DNA of 64,000 nt from assembly GCA_021234155.1 (NCBI GenBank), contig JAJEKV010000004.1, positions 23,409,122-23,473,121 of the forward strand, read 5' to 3'. Origin of the DNA: Isoetes taiwanensis. Lineage: Eukaryota; Streptophyta; Lycopodiopsida; Isoetales; Isoetaceae. The position numbers and the translations under genes are program-made. This document shows, piece after piece, positions 1-11,482 of the stretch (position 1 is its first letter; each line of letters starts with the position of its first letter). The notes beneath the pieces were generated by a model. The model did not search any database. It was not told where the DNA came from and was given only the letters and a program-made list of their open reading frames with translations.

Positions 1-1559
1 ATAAATAAATAAATTAAAAACCAATGGCCCGTAATATTTTGTAGGGTTGTGAGGCAAAATCCTTTACTTCAATCTTCAAAGAGGAAGGAACAAGTATCCT
101 TTGATTCTCAAGCAAATAGAAGCCCGAGGGCTTAATCCGCTTCTACTAATTCTCCGGGATTCTTCAAGATTACTGTTAGCTTAAGGCCTTTTTTTCCACG
201 TTGTTTCTCCTTAGTAGATGAATGACAGAGTTCTCATTTCGCCTGAGTCCCAGCCTCACACGGTTACATCCGGCCGGCTTCTTAACGTAAACAAAAGTTG
301 AATAAATCTACCTCCACCATCACAACTGGGTCAAAGCCTCGATAGGGTCGGGTCCAAGAAAGGGCTTCTTTTTCCACAATGTTTCTCCCTCATAGACCTA
401 TCGGACGAGCTTGATCTAAATATGGTTGCAAATCCAGTTGAAGTCGCTATTGCCCTCCCCCAGATTCGCATCTATTTGTTTTGTCCATCTCAGCCTCTAA
501 ACTAAACCTGCTTGTTTTGTTCTTGTATTCCTTTTACATATCATGGTGTTTATCTTCTCTTGCGCATCGTGGAGCTTGCTCACCGCATGGCAAACCAATC
601 GCCGTAACAAAGCAGCCTTTGTAAGCATTCGCTGAATGGCGTGAATAATTAAAATATTACCGTGTTTTGCATTTGTTTTACATATCCTCGTTGTTTATCT
701 TTTCCGCAAAATGTGGAGCTTGCTCACCGCAGCGCGTGTCGTGGAATTGAACATTTGTTTTCTTATGCTACAATATTAGCCTCAACACAATGGCATCCTT
801 GTTAGTTGAAGTCAGCTTGAAGCGGGATATGAAAAGGATTTTGCATAATGACAATAAGAGATGCACTGCCACATGTTCGGGTCGCCCTCACTGTGGGCAG
901 TAAATACCTTCCGGGCGATCTAACCCAGCGTATCGCGCTCGCAAAGACAAGGCTTGCTGCAGCATAGAATGTGAATGGTGAGGATGAAAGCTATGAGATT
1001 GATCCCCACTGAGAATATGTGAGGAAATGGTCGCCGTGAGCTATGAGGTCGCCTACCGTGCTATGCAGACGCTATAGTCATTAATTTTACCATGGCATCA
1101 CATAATTTCTACAATCTACTAGTTGGCTTTGCCTTTGAAGTTGCACTTTCAGCCCTCGAAAAGTAGATAAGATGGAATGCTTAAAAATCTTGAATATCAT
1201 GCATAAGGGTTTTGTGCAGTCACTAGGGCTGGCAGTTATGAAATAAGAACTCTTGATAAGGCTATCATTAGGTCGTGCTAGCTTTATTTTGTAATTTGGT
1301 GAATGGATTGAATTTGATTACATAATATAATCTCACCGATGATATTAATAGATTTCATAATTATGTGATAAGGTTTGCAATTGAAGGTTGCCTAAACTTC
1401 ATAACATACGATAAATATCTAGCACCTAAAAATATATTACTCGCTTCCTTACCCTACTTTTTAAATCTTGCATGTCGTTTCTTTTGTGCATATGCCTTGC
1501 TTAGTGCTCAAAGCTCCTTATTAGGCCCGAAGGGCCCAAAAATTTCCCAACATAACAAC
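1..1559. other. No gene recognised
   Basis: No coding region or RNA gene was recognised here. A weak internal duplication is visible: the 19-mer GTGGAGCTTGCTCACCGCA occurs near 569 and again near 713, in similar surroundings of about 75 bp. A short open stretch around 855-965 reads as plausible protein but has no recognisable family. Confidence 0.5.
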
Positions 1560-1985
1560 ACATAATATTAATAAACAACACATAATATTAATGCAAACAT
1601 AAACCATTGCATTCCAACACATTTAAATTAAATCCCCCTAAACCCCTTTGGTTTGGGTATTCACATCGTAAGTGACGAGAGCCCCTCAGAATTGTATTTG
1701 CACGATAAAATCAACACCATAGCATTTCTGAAATCTATAGCATTTTGTGAATCTTGTTATACAAGATAGCAAATTTTGTAATTTGCATACCCCACAAACT
1801 TATGAACTCTTTACTGCACGTGTAGATTAAGGAATAAGGTGAATATGCCTATCCACTAGCCTTGCCCCTGAGTCAAATCGCGGTGAATATGCACCCAAAC
1901 CAAAGGGGTTTTAGGGGATTTAATTTAAATGTGTTGGAATGCAATGGTTTATGTTTGCATTAATATTATGTGTTGTTTATTAATA
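1560..1985. mobile_element. Foldback (MITE-like) element, copy 1
   Basis: About 95 bp at 1565-1660 is repeated almost perfectly in inverted orientation at 1888-1985. The arms share the motif ACCCCTTTGGTTTGGG followed by a TTTAAATTAAATCCCC block. The outer end of the left arm holds a short tandem copy of AACACATAATATTAAT. The roughly 225-bp centre has no open frame. A second element at 19173-19617 has the same arm motifs and shares the central GCATACCCCACAAAC, so this is a family of non-autonomous foldback elements. Target-site duplications could not be fixed with confidence because the flanks are AT-rich. Confidence 0.75.
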
Positions 1986-2640
1986 TTAAGGTGTTGCTAT
2001 TTGGATAAACATACCATGCTTAGTTCACTTTTCATGTCAAGAACTAAAACAAAACCTCCTTTACGTTGAGTTGGACACCTCCGCTAACACTTTTGCATGT
2101 CAAGCATCTAAGAGATTCTTTGACTTAATACCTCCTTTACCACAAGTTGGACAAAGAAGGTTCGCGGGTGGCCTTTGGCACCACAATAAATTTCTTTGTA
2201 AAGCTAACCTAATTGCATCATAATACTATCTACAGTTAGTTTATAATCGCAGCGTTTTTCCTCGAAAACCTTTCGAGTATGTGGCTTTTAATCCCAAGAG
2301 TAACGATTGTACTAGCCATTATACGGGTCCCATGACCCATTGGTCTCCGCGGACGCTAAAAAACTATTCTATTCTATTCTATTCTATTCATAGAGGCTTA
2401 TTTGAATAGTCATCACTATTGCATTAAGTGATGAAAATCATATAAAAGAAAAATGTATATTGTATTTTATTATTTTATGAAAGAAAATTGAATTTTATTA
2501 TTTTAAGATATAATTCAAAAGAAAATAGAGAAATTGTAATAAATAAATATCATATGTTATATTAAAAAAAAATGAATATTATCATATGAAGAATGACATT
2601 ATAACATGCTAATGGTGACTATCCAAATGTCGGCATAAAA
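1986..2640. repeat. AT-rich dispersed repeat (array-type module), copy A
   Basis: This sequence matches 11483-12140 almost base for base, and in part 7860-8290, 8740-8965, 10060-10450 and, inverted, 32150-32500 and 60530-60662. The shared core is a TGTATTTTATTATTTTAT..AAGAAAATTG..ATTCAAAAGAAAATAG block. It is non-coding. Copy A begins abruptly at GCTATTTGGATAAAC right after the foldback element, whereas in copy B the same point is continuous with upstream array sequence. Confidence 0.8.
2234..2389 (+). mobile_element. Short LINE 3' tail insertion (TTCTA-tailed), copy A
   Basis: About 155 bp interrupts the AT-rich repeat after ATACTATCTAC. Uninterrupted versions of the site exist at about 8050, 8770 and 10285. 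The insert carries a hairpin-like GTTTTTCCTCGAAAACC..TTTAATCC block, a GGTCTCCG(C/T)GGACG motif and a (TATTC)n tail. The same features end LINE-D at about 34880-35029, so this is a heavily 5'-truncated or SINE-like relative. The identical insertion at 11716-11884 shows it was present before the A/B duplication. Confidence 0.75.
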
Positions 2641-2703
2641 CCAGAAATGTTACATTGTGGTAATGAGAGAAGAGAGCATGAATAACCCAAAAGTAATTCC
2701 ATT

Positions 2704-3877
2704 CTCGAAGCCGCGACCGCGATGACACAACAATGGATGGGGCTTTCTATTCATCCCAAAGAAAGGTAATTATTAATGAGAGTGGTAGCCGTGATATCTA
2801 GCTACCCAAAACAAAAATACGTGGAATATCCAAATATAACACCCGGACCCCAAAAATGCCAAAAAATATATCATAGATGTTCGCTAGTGTACTCCTCGCC
2901 TTCTATAGGGCTTATATCGCCGATTAAAACTCTTCGGTTTTCGGTGAAAAACCTTAGCGATAAGCCCTAGGCAGCGGGCTTAGACAACGGGGTCGCTAAA
3001 CTTCCCAAAACCCACGCCCAAAAGAAACCAACGCCGCGGCAACGCCAGACTGCATAAGACCACAAAACACAATAGAGAAGAACAAAACCTCGAAAAGCGA
3101 GGGTTGATTAAAGCGCCGCGGCCACGCTTAACAACATATATAAACAAAATACTTAAGGGAGGGAGGGAGGGAGAGCATAGAACATAACCCGAACACTGGC
3201 TGGCTGGTTGAGGAAAGCTACGATGAGAAGCCAAGGCGACCGCAGAAGAAATAGCGATCCCCTTAACCGATGAGAGGCCCGAATGCATGCAATGCATGCA
3301 AAGTAACGATGTGGTCTTAGATGCTCGTTCCGTTTCGAGAATCGCGATCCGGTCGGATCGATCCGTGATTCTCGAAATAGCGACTCGCAGATGACACAAC
3401 AACGCTCAAAGAAGAGAACTTCCCGCCGATCCGAGATGAAGGCTCAAGAATTGCCCCATGGAGGAATGCCGGTAGAAGCCGCAGGACGAAGGATAGAAGA
3501 TACGAAAGATAGGAACGCATGAAGGGATGCTTTGAAAGGTCAACGCTGTTAAGGTAGAAGAGAACCGAGAACGATAAGAAACGCCGTGAAGGGATACGCC
3601 AGAAAGGTCGTCGTAGCGAGAACAAGAATGATAGGAAATGCCACTTAAAGGTCAACCCATGCAAGAGGAAGCCCCTTCCTCGCGATGAGCATAGAACATA
3701 ACCCAAACACGCCGGGCTTAAGAGAAAGCCGATGAGAAGTCATAAATATAATATAGGAAGAAATAGCGATCCCCTAACCGGATGAGAGGCCCGAAATGCA
3801 TGCAATGCATGCAGGCAACGCATGCAACTCTTGCATGCTCGTCTGGCTCGAGAATCGCGATCCGTCGGATCGATCTG
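2704..3877 (-). mobile_element. GC-rich 1.2-kb repeat element, copy 1
   Basis: This is a GC-rich block in AT-rich surroundings. On the minus strand it matches 45331-46480 along its whole length. It starts CAGATCGATCCGACGGATCG and the same start recurs internally near 3365, giving a roughly 210-bp internal direct repeat. It also holds a TGCATGCAATGCATGCA palindromic patch, a (GGGA)n run and a foldable GCTTATCGCTAAGG..AAGCCCTA block near 2905-2970. Duplicate copy B lacks it and reads straight through (..CTCCATTGTTAAAG..), so it inserted into copy A after duplication, leaving at least a CATT direct repeat. Frames inside it are not conserved, so I call no gene. Confidence 0.8.
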
Positions 3878-3881
3878 CATT

Positions 3882-4765
3882 GTTAAAGTATTCGACATTG
3901 TTTCTCTTACCCTTTATCATTTGTTCTACTCTGTTTTTTTTCTCGTTTTCTCTACACACATTTTTTTCTCGTTTTCCTTACACGTCTCCTTTACTTCTTC
4001 CCCTTTTTTTTTCCTTTCTTTACACAATTTTCTCACTTTTCTTTTTCTTAATGGACCTTTCCCTTTCCCCTCCTTTTCTCACCCTCCCTTTTTTCATTTT
4101 CAGTGTGCTCTTTTCCCTTTCCCCCTTCATTGCCTTTTGACTTTCCATTTTTCCATGCCCTTTGCAACATATTTTTCCTCCTCCATTTTTTCCTATACCC
4201 CCCTTTTTTCCATTTCCCTTTCTCCATTCTTTTTCTTTATTCCATTTTCCCTTTATTTACCCTTCCCTTTTCTCGTGCCCTTTCCCCCTTCCCTTTTGCC
4301 GTTTCCCTCTTCCCCTTCTCCTCGTGCCTTTTTCCCAGGTTCCTTTCACCCTTTCCTCCTTTTCTTTTCTTTTTTCTTTCCATTTCCCTTTCCCTTCTCC
4401 TCATTCTTTTCCTGTTTCTCTTTTTCCCTTCCCTTTTCCTCCCCTCTTCACCCTTTCCATTTTTCCCTCCCCCGGTGCCTTTTTTCCTTTCCTTTTCCAC
4501 TTTCCTTTTTCCCTTTTCCTTTTCCTTTTTCTTTTCCCATGTCTTTTTTCCTTCCCTTCTCTCCTTTCCTCCCCCTTTCCCTCTTCCCTTTTTTCCTTCC
4601 CTTTTTCTATGCTTTTTTTTTTTCTGCTTCCTTTTTCCCTTTCTTCACTCTTTCCCTCTTTCCCTTTTTCTCGTGCACTTTTCCCCTTCCTTTTGCCCCT
4701 TTAATCTCTCTTCCCCTTTTTATCATACCCTTTTTTTTCAAGTTCTCTTTCCCTGTCCTTTATGC
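3882..4765 (+). repeat. Polypyrimidine tract, copy A
   Basis: For about 880 bp the plus strand is almost entirely C and T, built from CCCTTTTCC/TTTCCC-like words. Long open frames in all three plus frames (up to 325 codons, very rich in F, P, S and L) are an artefact of this composition. It is the counterpart of 12190-13320. Copy A lacks about 275 bp present at the right end of copy B (about 13085-13360). Confidence 0.9.
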
Positions 4766-6427
4766 CACCTCATCACCATCAACATATCTAACATTATAAC
4801 AGGGGTTTTTTGTGATTTTATACGCTTTTTGGCATGGTTTTCATATGATTTCATGGGCGTATTGCGCGAGGCATACTAATCAGTATATCTAGATGCACTC
4901 CACATTTTTATTGTCTAAATTCCATATCCCCAATGGTTTACCCCCTTTTATTTTTATTCCTATATTTCTTTTTAATAAGGCATACATGCAAGCAAGCATC
5001 GAGATGTTTCACTTTGCCTTCTTCTTCATCCTTGTTTTCCTTCCTCAAAACTGGAGCGCCGCTTCTTTGGAGCCGATTGGCAGCGCCTTTTCTCGTTCTG
5101 GATCTTGCTCGCCCTTTCCGACGAATAATTTTTTGGCCCTTTTCAGGTTTTTCCGTGGAAATGGTGGTCAATTTTTCCTGATAAATCGTCTTCGTGCTTC
5201 CAGTTGTTGAGAAAATATGAAGCGATGCATAATTCTTGTCTTTTTAAACGGTTTGCCATGTTTCTTGGATAATATGGCAGTGGTCTCTAGATAATTATTG
5301 AAGATAGCATGTGTTAAAAAAAGCTTTTTAATCAAAGAACCGTAGTGGCACCATCTATGGGAAATCAGGTCAGAGAACGTAAACAAACTAGAGGCGTTGT
5401 TTGAACACGGTTTTGAAGGTCCTTATTGTTTACTTCTACCTAATTCCTTATGGGCAAAGACTTGCTATTAAGAAACCGATCCGTATTTTTGTTAGCGGTT
5501 GTTAAGCCCTGTTGGGTCGACCTTTTTATCATCTTTGTGAGTTTGTTGTATTTTACATATAGCCATGCCCATAAGATATTGTCACGAGTATTTTCCGTTT
5601 CCAATATGGCATGCCATTCGGATTAGGGTATGAAAGCCAAAACTGCTGAATTAGTAGTTTGATTATGACGAGGCATACACTACTATTTAGACTTGGAGGC
5701 ATGGCTTGAGTTCTCTCATCTTAGGAAGTTTTTGGTGATTGTCATCCAGCTTTTCTGCTGGCTCATGGGTTTTGGGCTTGAAGGAGCAAAGCATCTTTGG
5801 GTTTCCCCTTCTGTTTCAAGCTTCTCTAACTGTAACATGGGCAATGGCTTGCATGCCAAATAATGGGATGAACAGGAAGGGGGTGAAGATGCCTTAGGAT
5901 TTCCAATTCTTATAGTTAATTGACAACCACTTTTTTCATCTTCTAAGTTATCTTGCAAGAGAAGGCAGCGCTAATGGGTCCCTTGTACACATATCATGGT
6001 CTGTTGTAGAAATGGGAAGAACTGAACCATGCTTGGTTCCAGAGTGGCTCAAAGGAGGCACTGGGACTGGTGCAGGGTCAACACATTTTTCCCATCAAGG
6101 TACTTCCAATTTGGCAGATTATGATTCTCAGAGAAATTCAGCACTATATAGACTTTAGGGTTAATTTAGGGTTAGCTGAAGCATTCTCTGTCTCAGGTGT
6201 GCTGTGGTTCGAGGTTCCGTGTGTTCTAGCTTGTGCCTTTTCTACCATTATAAATGGTTGCCCAACCCAAAGTTATATGGATGTATGGATGTATGCAACT
6301 TGGAGAAAAAACAACGAGGATTTAATTGCTTGTTCATTATTAATAAATTCTATTATTACATGCTTGGTTCTTAAGTTCGTATCATTGGCGCTAGTTGTTG
6401 GCGCTAGTTGTTGGTGCTCGTTTCCTC
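4766..6427. other. Duplicated leader region before LINE-B ORF1, copy A
   Basis: This segment matches 13370-15056 with scattered substitutions and small indels. It begins with a CATCACCATCAACATATC piece of the extensin-associated repeat and ends with tandem TTGGCGCTAG words just before the LINE-B ORF1 start. A 105-codon frame (4893-5210) is open in both copies, but the copies differ by several amino-acid changes in a short stretch, so I do not call a gene. It may be the long 5' untranslated region of LINE-B. Confidence 0.5.
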
Positions 6428-7108
6428 ATGACCAGGTCAGGCAAGAAGTCGTCTCCAGAGAAGGCCGAATATGAAGGGGATTCGGCATCGATGCTTGCCA
6501 TGCTAACAGAAATGAAATCAGCAATAAATGAGCTGCATGAGATGCTCGGAGAAGTAGTTAATCAAAACAAATTATTGACACAACAGAATTTGGAATTGAA
6601 GGAGGCATTATCCATGAAATCCGAAACTAGGGTTCCTGATATGGCTGAGATCACAAATGTAGTTGCAGTACAGCTAGTGAAACATGACGAAATGGTGTCA
6701 CAAGAATCCAGGGAGCAAGAAATAAGAGCACAAAATCTCAAAATCTCAGGATTGGCAGAGAAGGAGAATGAACTAGATATAAACCTAACAGTAGACCACT
6801 TCTTCAAGGAAACTATGAGGCTTCATGAGCCTCAAGTAATTCACTGCAGAAGACTCGGTAAACCAGGTAATTATACTCGGCCAATTTTGATCAAATTCAA
6901 GAGTGTTGATGCACGCAACAGGGTACTTATGAATAAGCCAGTTCTTAAAGGGCAGAAGATTTGGCTGGATGTTGATCTCACTCCAGCCCAATTAGAAGCC
7001 CGTAAAAAAGAATGGGCAAAAGTGAAAGTAGGAAGGGAGGAAGGTTTCATAGCATATTTGGACAGAACTGGCAAAGCTGTGGCCACCTCTCGAAAGAGAA
7101 ATGACTAG
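6428..7108 (+). CDS. LINE-B ORF1 protein (L1 ORF1p-like), copy A
   Basis: The frame encodes about 226 residues from an ATG chosen at the first methionine after a run of TTG codons (MTRSGKK..). Seen: a charged, leucine-heptad stretch (roughly residues 20-75) consistent with a coiled coil, then a region with CRRLGKPGN, PILIKFKS and ARKKEW words like the RNA-recognition and C-terminal part of L1/CR1-type ORF1 proteins. Known for the family: ORF1p is an RNA-binding chaperone that packages the LINE transcript in the cytoplasm. This copy is uninterrupted, unlike copy B. It is followed directly by a truncated ORF2, so the element is not autonomous. Confidence 0.75.
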   Translation: MTRSGKKSSPEKAEYEGDSASMLAMLTEMKSAINELHEMLGEVVNQNKLLTQQNLELKEALSMKSETRVPDMAEITNVVAVQLVKHDEMVSQESREQEIRAQNLKISGLAEKENELDINLTVDHFFKETMRLHEPQVIHCRRLGKPGNYTRPILIKFKSVDARNRVLMNKPVLKGQKIWLDVDLTPAQLEARKKEWAKVKVGREEGFIAYLDRTGKAVATSRKRND

Positions 7109-7109
7109 G

Positions 7110-7305
7110 AAATCCGGACTCTAAAGGTATTGGCTTGGAATATACATGGTTTGTCCTAGGCCAAGGTGCATGCGTGTGAGCATATTTGGAAGACGGCAGA
7201 TGTTTTATTGCTCTCAGAAACATGGGAACATCAAATGCGGGGCTTACCACAAATTGAGAAGTTCACTGTATTAGGATCAGTCTGGAATACCAAGGATGGC
7301 TTTTC
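7110..7305 (+). pseudogene. LINE-B ORF2 start, truncated, copy A
   Basis: After ORF1 the frame reads LAWNIHGLS, an in-frame TAG at 7157-7159, then AKVHACEHIWKTADVLLLSETW, the start of an APE-type endonuclease. Homology to copy B (from about 15730) stops near 7300, where array sequence (CTCTTGGAGCTCGTCTAG) begins. About 65 codons remain. Confidence 0.75.
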
Positions 7306-8289
7306 ATGTCTCTTGGAGCTCGTCTAGTGAACTTTGAATATATATGACCTTGTTTGTATCTATTGGCGATGATGTCTTGAAAAACAAATATTTGCCTTAA
7401 AATATATTAGTTAAGCAATTTATTGAGCAGCTTCTAGAGCCTGAACATGCAAAATGTGTATTAAAGGGGTTGGAGTGTGCTTTAAAACTGAGTTTTTAGG
7501 TGCAACAATGATATGGCTTCCTAGACTTCCATACGCCTAGCATATGCTCAAGACAACAATGTAACTTCTCTTGGTGAATGTGCTGGTGTGCCTGCACAAA
7601 GTAATGCACGAGGATGGAATGCCCTTATTTATACTCGCTTGCACATTTAAAATATTTTGATAATTCTTTCAACAAGTACCAAGAAACCATGTGGAAAACT
7701 ATTTGGGTAAACGTGTCATGTTTTATCCACATGCTTTTTGGGTAACCATTTTGTATAAATATATTGGCAACTACATAATCTCCAAGCTCACTTTTCTCCA
7801 AATTCACTTTTTGCTCACTTTTCTCCAAGTTCACTTTTCTCATGTCAAGAACTGAGATCCTTTTGACTGAAACAAAACCTCCTTTGCAATGAGTTGGACA
7901 TTCTCCAAGCTCAATTTTTGCGTGTCGAGATCTAAGATCCTTTTAACTTAAACAACACCTCCTTTGCAGCAAGTTGGACAAAAGAAATGTTCGCGGCGGT
8001 CTTCGTCGCCGCGATAAATTTCTTGTAAAACTAACCTAATTGCATCATAATACTATATATTCATACAGGCGCATTGAATAGACACAATTGCATTAAGTGA
8101 TGAAAATCACATAAAGTAAAAAGGTATATTGTATTTTCTTATTTTATAAAAGAAAATTGCATTTTATTATTTTAAGATAGAATTCAAAAGAAAATAGGGA
8201 AATTGTAAAAGATAAATAAATATTTATGTTATATTAAAAAAATGAATATTATCATACGAAGAATAACATTATAATATACTGATATTGAT

Positions 8290-8480
8290 AAGGTATGATA
8301 AGATATGTTGATGGTGATGAGGTGACATACGTTTTTGAATATGGCAGTAAGGTAGCATAAGAGCCCAAACATGAAATCCTAATGTTGAAAGAAAGCTGAT
8401 ATTGATCTTCACAGTGAAACACGAGCATTGGCATGTAAATGGTTGATTAGGATGAATGCGAAAACAGTGCCAAACCAAAT
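8290..8480 (-). pseudogene. Extensin 3' end fragment within the array
   Basis: On the minus strand the words NQPFTCQCSC and FLSTLGFHV match the C-terminus of the extensin at 59678-60373 (NQTFTCQCSC, FVSTLGFHV). They are followed by the same CTTACTGCCAT and CATCACCATCA flank. No proline-rich repeat lies upstream, so only the 3' module is present. Confidence 0.7.
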
Positions 8481-9599
8481 AGAAATGGAGGGAGGATCAT
8501 AAGTAGCAGAGGCAACAAGAAAAAAGGATTTCTTGATGCACCTGGTAAAGGTCGAGAGATCAAATTCAAATATTGAAGAAAGATATATGTATATTAGAAG
8601 AATTATTATTTTAGGATATAATTCAAAAGAAAACAAAAAGAATCGTAATAAATAAACCTCTGAAACCTGCAGGCCGAATAATCACTAATCTAATGTATAT
8701 TGTATATTATTTCTTGTATATTGTATTTTATTTCTTGTAAAACTAACCTAATTACATCATAATACTATCTACTCCCTAGTCGTAGAGGTGCATTTGAATA
8801 GTCACTATTGCATTAAGTGATGAAAATCATATAAAAGAAAAATATATATTATATTTTATTATTTTATAAATAGAAATTGCATTTTATTATTTTAAGGTAT
8901 AATTCAAAAGAAAATAGGGAAATTGTAATAAATAAACCTTTGAAACCTACAAGCCGAATATGGAAACAATGACAAACCAAATAGAAATGGAGGGGGGATT
9001 ATCAGTAGCAGAGGCAACAAGAAAAAAGGATCTCTTAATGCACCTAGTTAAAGGTCAATAGATCAGATTCAGATATTGAAGTTGCAAATATTAAAAAAAA
9101 GAGGCTTAAGTGAGATCATGTTGAGGATAAGAAGATATTCAAAGAAAATAGGTGGAAACTTTGTGAAAACTTGTTATGTTGAATAAAAAAGTTTGAAATA
9201 TAGGAACCTGGATAAGCAATCAAGAATAGATAAAATGTGTACTCAGGATTGGAAGTTCAACTGTTGGGGACAGTGAAAGTATTTTGTGTGGGCAATTCAT
9301 ATGATTATCGTTGCTTAGACTTTTGAATCATGTTATTGGAATAATTTTGCTCAAGATCATTTCCTTGTCTCTTGGAGCTCTTCTAGTGATCTTTGAATAT
9401 ATATATACCTTGTTTGTAATTATTTGAGATGATGTCTTGAAAAACAAATCTTCGCCTTGAAGCATATCGGTCAAGCAATTTATTGAGCAACTTATAGAGC
9501 CTGAACATGCAGAATTTGTATTAAAGGAATTGGAGTGTTGCCTTGGAACTGAGTCTCTAGGTGCAACAATGATATGCTTGTTGGACTTCTATAGGCCTA

Positions 9600-9865
9600 G
9601 CGAGGTGGGCACAAAGGATACTTGTAATGGGGCGATAATGGGGCGAGGGCGACGGTGATGCATACACATAGGTTGGAGTTGGGGGAGGAGGGGAGGCATA
9701 TTCAAAGCCTTTCAAAATGGGGTTAGGGAAATGGTGGGAAAAGGAAAGGAATGCTTTGTCTTTATTCAGCTGAGTAAAGGGTCCTAATGTTGAAATAAAG
9801 CTAATACTGACCTTCAAAGAGGAGCACGAGCATTGGCATGTAAATGGTTGATTAGGATGAATGCG
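9600..9865 (-). pseudogene. Rearranged extensin fragment within the array
   Basis: On the minus strand the extensin 3' end (..CQCSC-like, then FISTLGP) is joined directly to an extensin upstream part: KAFLSFSHHFPNPILKGFEYASP and YVYASPSPSP. These match KDEALFSFSQHFPNPVLKG and YVYASP of the gene at 59678. The order is 3' end followed by 5' part, as expected from a head-to-tail junction between two copies. Only a few proline repeats remain. Confidence 0.75.
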
Positions 9866-11482
9866 GAAACCTGCAAGCCGAATGCAAAAACAGTATCAAA
9901 CCAAGTGGAAATGGAGGGGGGATCATAAGTAGCAAAGACAACAAGAAAAAAGGATCCCTTGATGCACCTGGTAAAGGTCAAGACATCAAATTCAGATATT
10001 GAAGAAAAATGTATATTAGAAGATGAAGATGAAGATTCAGATTTGGATATTAAAAGAAAAATGTATATTGTAATTTATTATTTTATAAAAGAAAATTGCA
10101 TGTTATTATTTTGAGATATAATTCAAAAGAAATAGGAAAATTGTAATAAATAAACCTCTGAAACCTGCAAGCCAATCTAATATATATTTTTATATTATTT
10201 CTTGTGTATTGTATATTGTATTGTATATTTCTTGTATATTATATTTTTATTTCTTATAAAAGTAACCTAATTATATCATAATAATAACTACTCATAGCGG
10301 CGCATTTGAATAGTCACTACTGTATTATGTGATGAAAATCATATAAAAGAAATGTATATAGTACTTTATTATTTTATAAAAGAAAATTGCATTTTATTAT
10401 TTTAAGATATAATTCAAAAGAAAATAGAGAAATTGTAATAAATAAACGTTCGAAACCTCAAGCCGAATGTGGAAACAGTGCCAAACCAAGGGGGGATCAT
10501 AAGTAGCAGAAGCAACAAGAAAAAAGGATCACTTGATGCATCTGGTAAAGGTCAAGAGATCTGATTCAGATATTGAGGAAAAATTTATATTAAAAGATTC
10601 AGATTTAGATTCGGATATTAAAAGAAAATGTATATTGTATTATCATTTCATAAAAGAAAATTGCATTTTATTATCTTAGATATAATTCAAAAGAAAATAG
10701 GACCTGTAAGCTGAATGGGGAAATAGTGCCAAACCAAATCGAAATGGAGGGAAGATCATAAGTACAAGAAAAAAGGATCCCTTGATGCACCTGGTAAAGC
10801 TCGAGAGATCAGATTCAGGTATTAAAGTTGCAAATATTAAAAAAAAAGAGGCATAAATGAGATCATGCTGAGGATAAGGAGATATTCAAAGAAAATAGGT
10901 GGAAATTATGTGAAAACTTGTTATGTTAAATAAAAGAATTTGAAATATAGGAATTTTGATAAGCAATCAAGAATAGATAAATTGTGTACTCAAGATTGGA
11001 CAATTCGTATGATTATATGGTATTGCTTACACTTTTGAATCATGTTATTAGAATTATTTTGCTCAAGATCATTTTCTTGTCTCTTGGAGCTCTTCTAGTG
11101 AACTTCGAATATATATGACCTTGTTTATAATTATTTGCAATGGTGTCTTGAAAAACAAATCTTTGCCTTGAAGCATATCAGTTAAGCAATTTATTGAGCA
11201 ACTTATGGAGCCTGACACATGCAAAATTTGTATTAAAGGGGTTGGATTATTGCCTTAGAACTGAGTTTCTAGGTGCAACAATGATATGCTTGTTGGACTT
11301 CTATACGCCTAGCATATGCTCAAGACAATATAACAATGTAACTTCTCTTGGTGCATGTGCTGGTGTACCTGCACTAAGTAATGCACGAGGATAGAATGCC
11401 CTTTTTATACTTGCTTCCACATTTAAAATATTTGACAATTCTTTCGACAATTACCAAAAAACCATATAGAAAGCTATTTGGA

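Larger units (their letters stand above)
7306..11482. repeat. Three-unit AT-rich array containing extensin fragments
   Basis: A block starting TCTCTTGGAGCTCNTCTAGTGA occurs at about 7305, 9370 and 11087, defining units of about 2.07 and 1.72 kb plus the start of a third. Each unit continues with a CAATTTATTGAGCAACTT region, then AT-rich modules and a module ending in the last ~30 codons of an extensin, read on the minus strand. The sub-module with AAATGGAGGGNGGATCATAA recurs near 8490, 8985, 9915, 10490 and 10740. The frame ending NVTSLGACAGVPALSNARG near 11390 faintly resembles a PPR motif. No intact gene is seen. Confidence 0.75.

Noticed and set aside
840-965. Open stretch reading RDALPHVRVALTVGSKYLP
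   Set aside because: Protein-like composition but under 45 codons, without start, splice context or family match.
3822-4879. Long plus-strand open frames (up to 325 codons) rich in Phe, Pro, Ser and Leu
   Set aside because: They result from a nearly pure C/T strand, which cannot form stop codons. Several frames are open at once and no domain is visible. The same applies to 12192-13395 and the minus-strand Lys/Glu/Arg/Gly frames there.
4893-5210. 105-codon frame also open at 13499-13816
   Set aside because: It is shared only because the segment is duplicated. The copies differ by several amino-acid changes, there is no recognised motif, and overlapping frames are open too.
5716-5958. 80-codon minus-strand frame repeated at 14337-14579
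   Set aside because: Kept only through the segmental duplication, lies in the LINE-B leader, and has no recognisable family.
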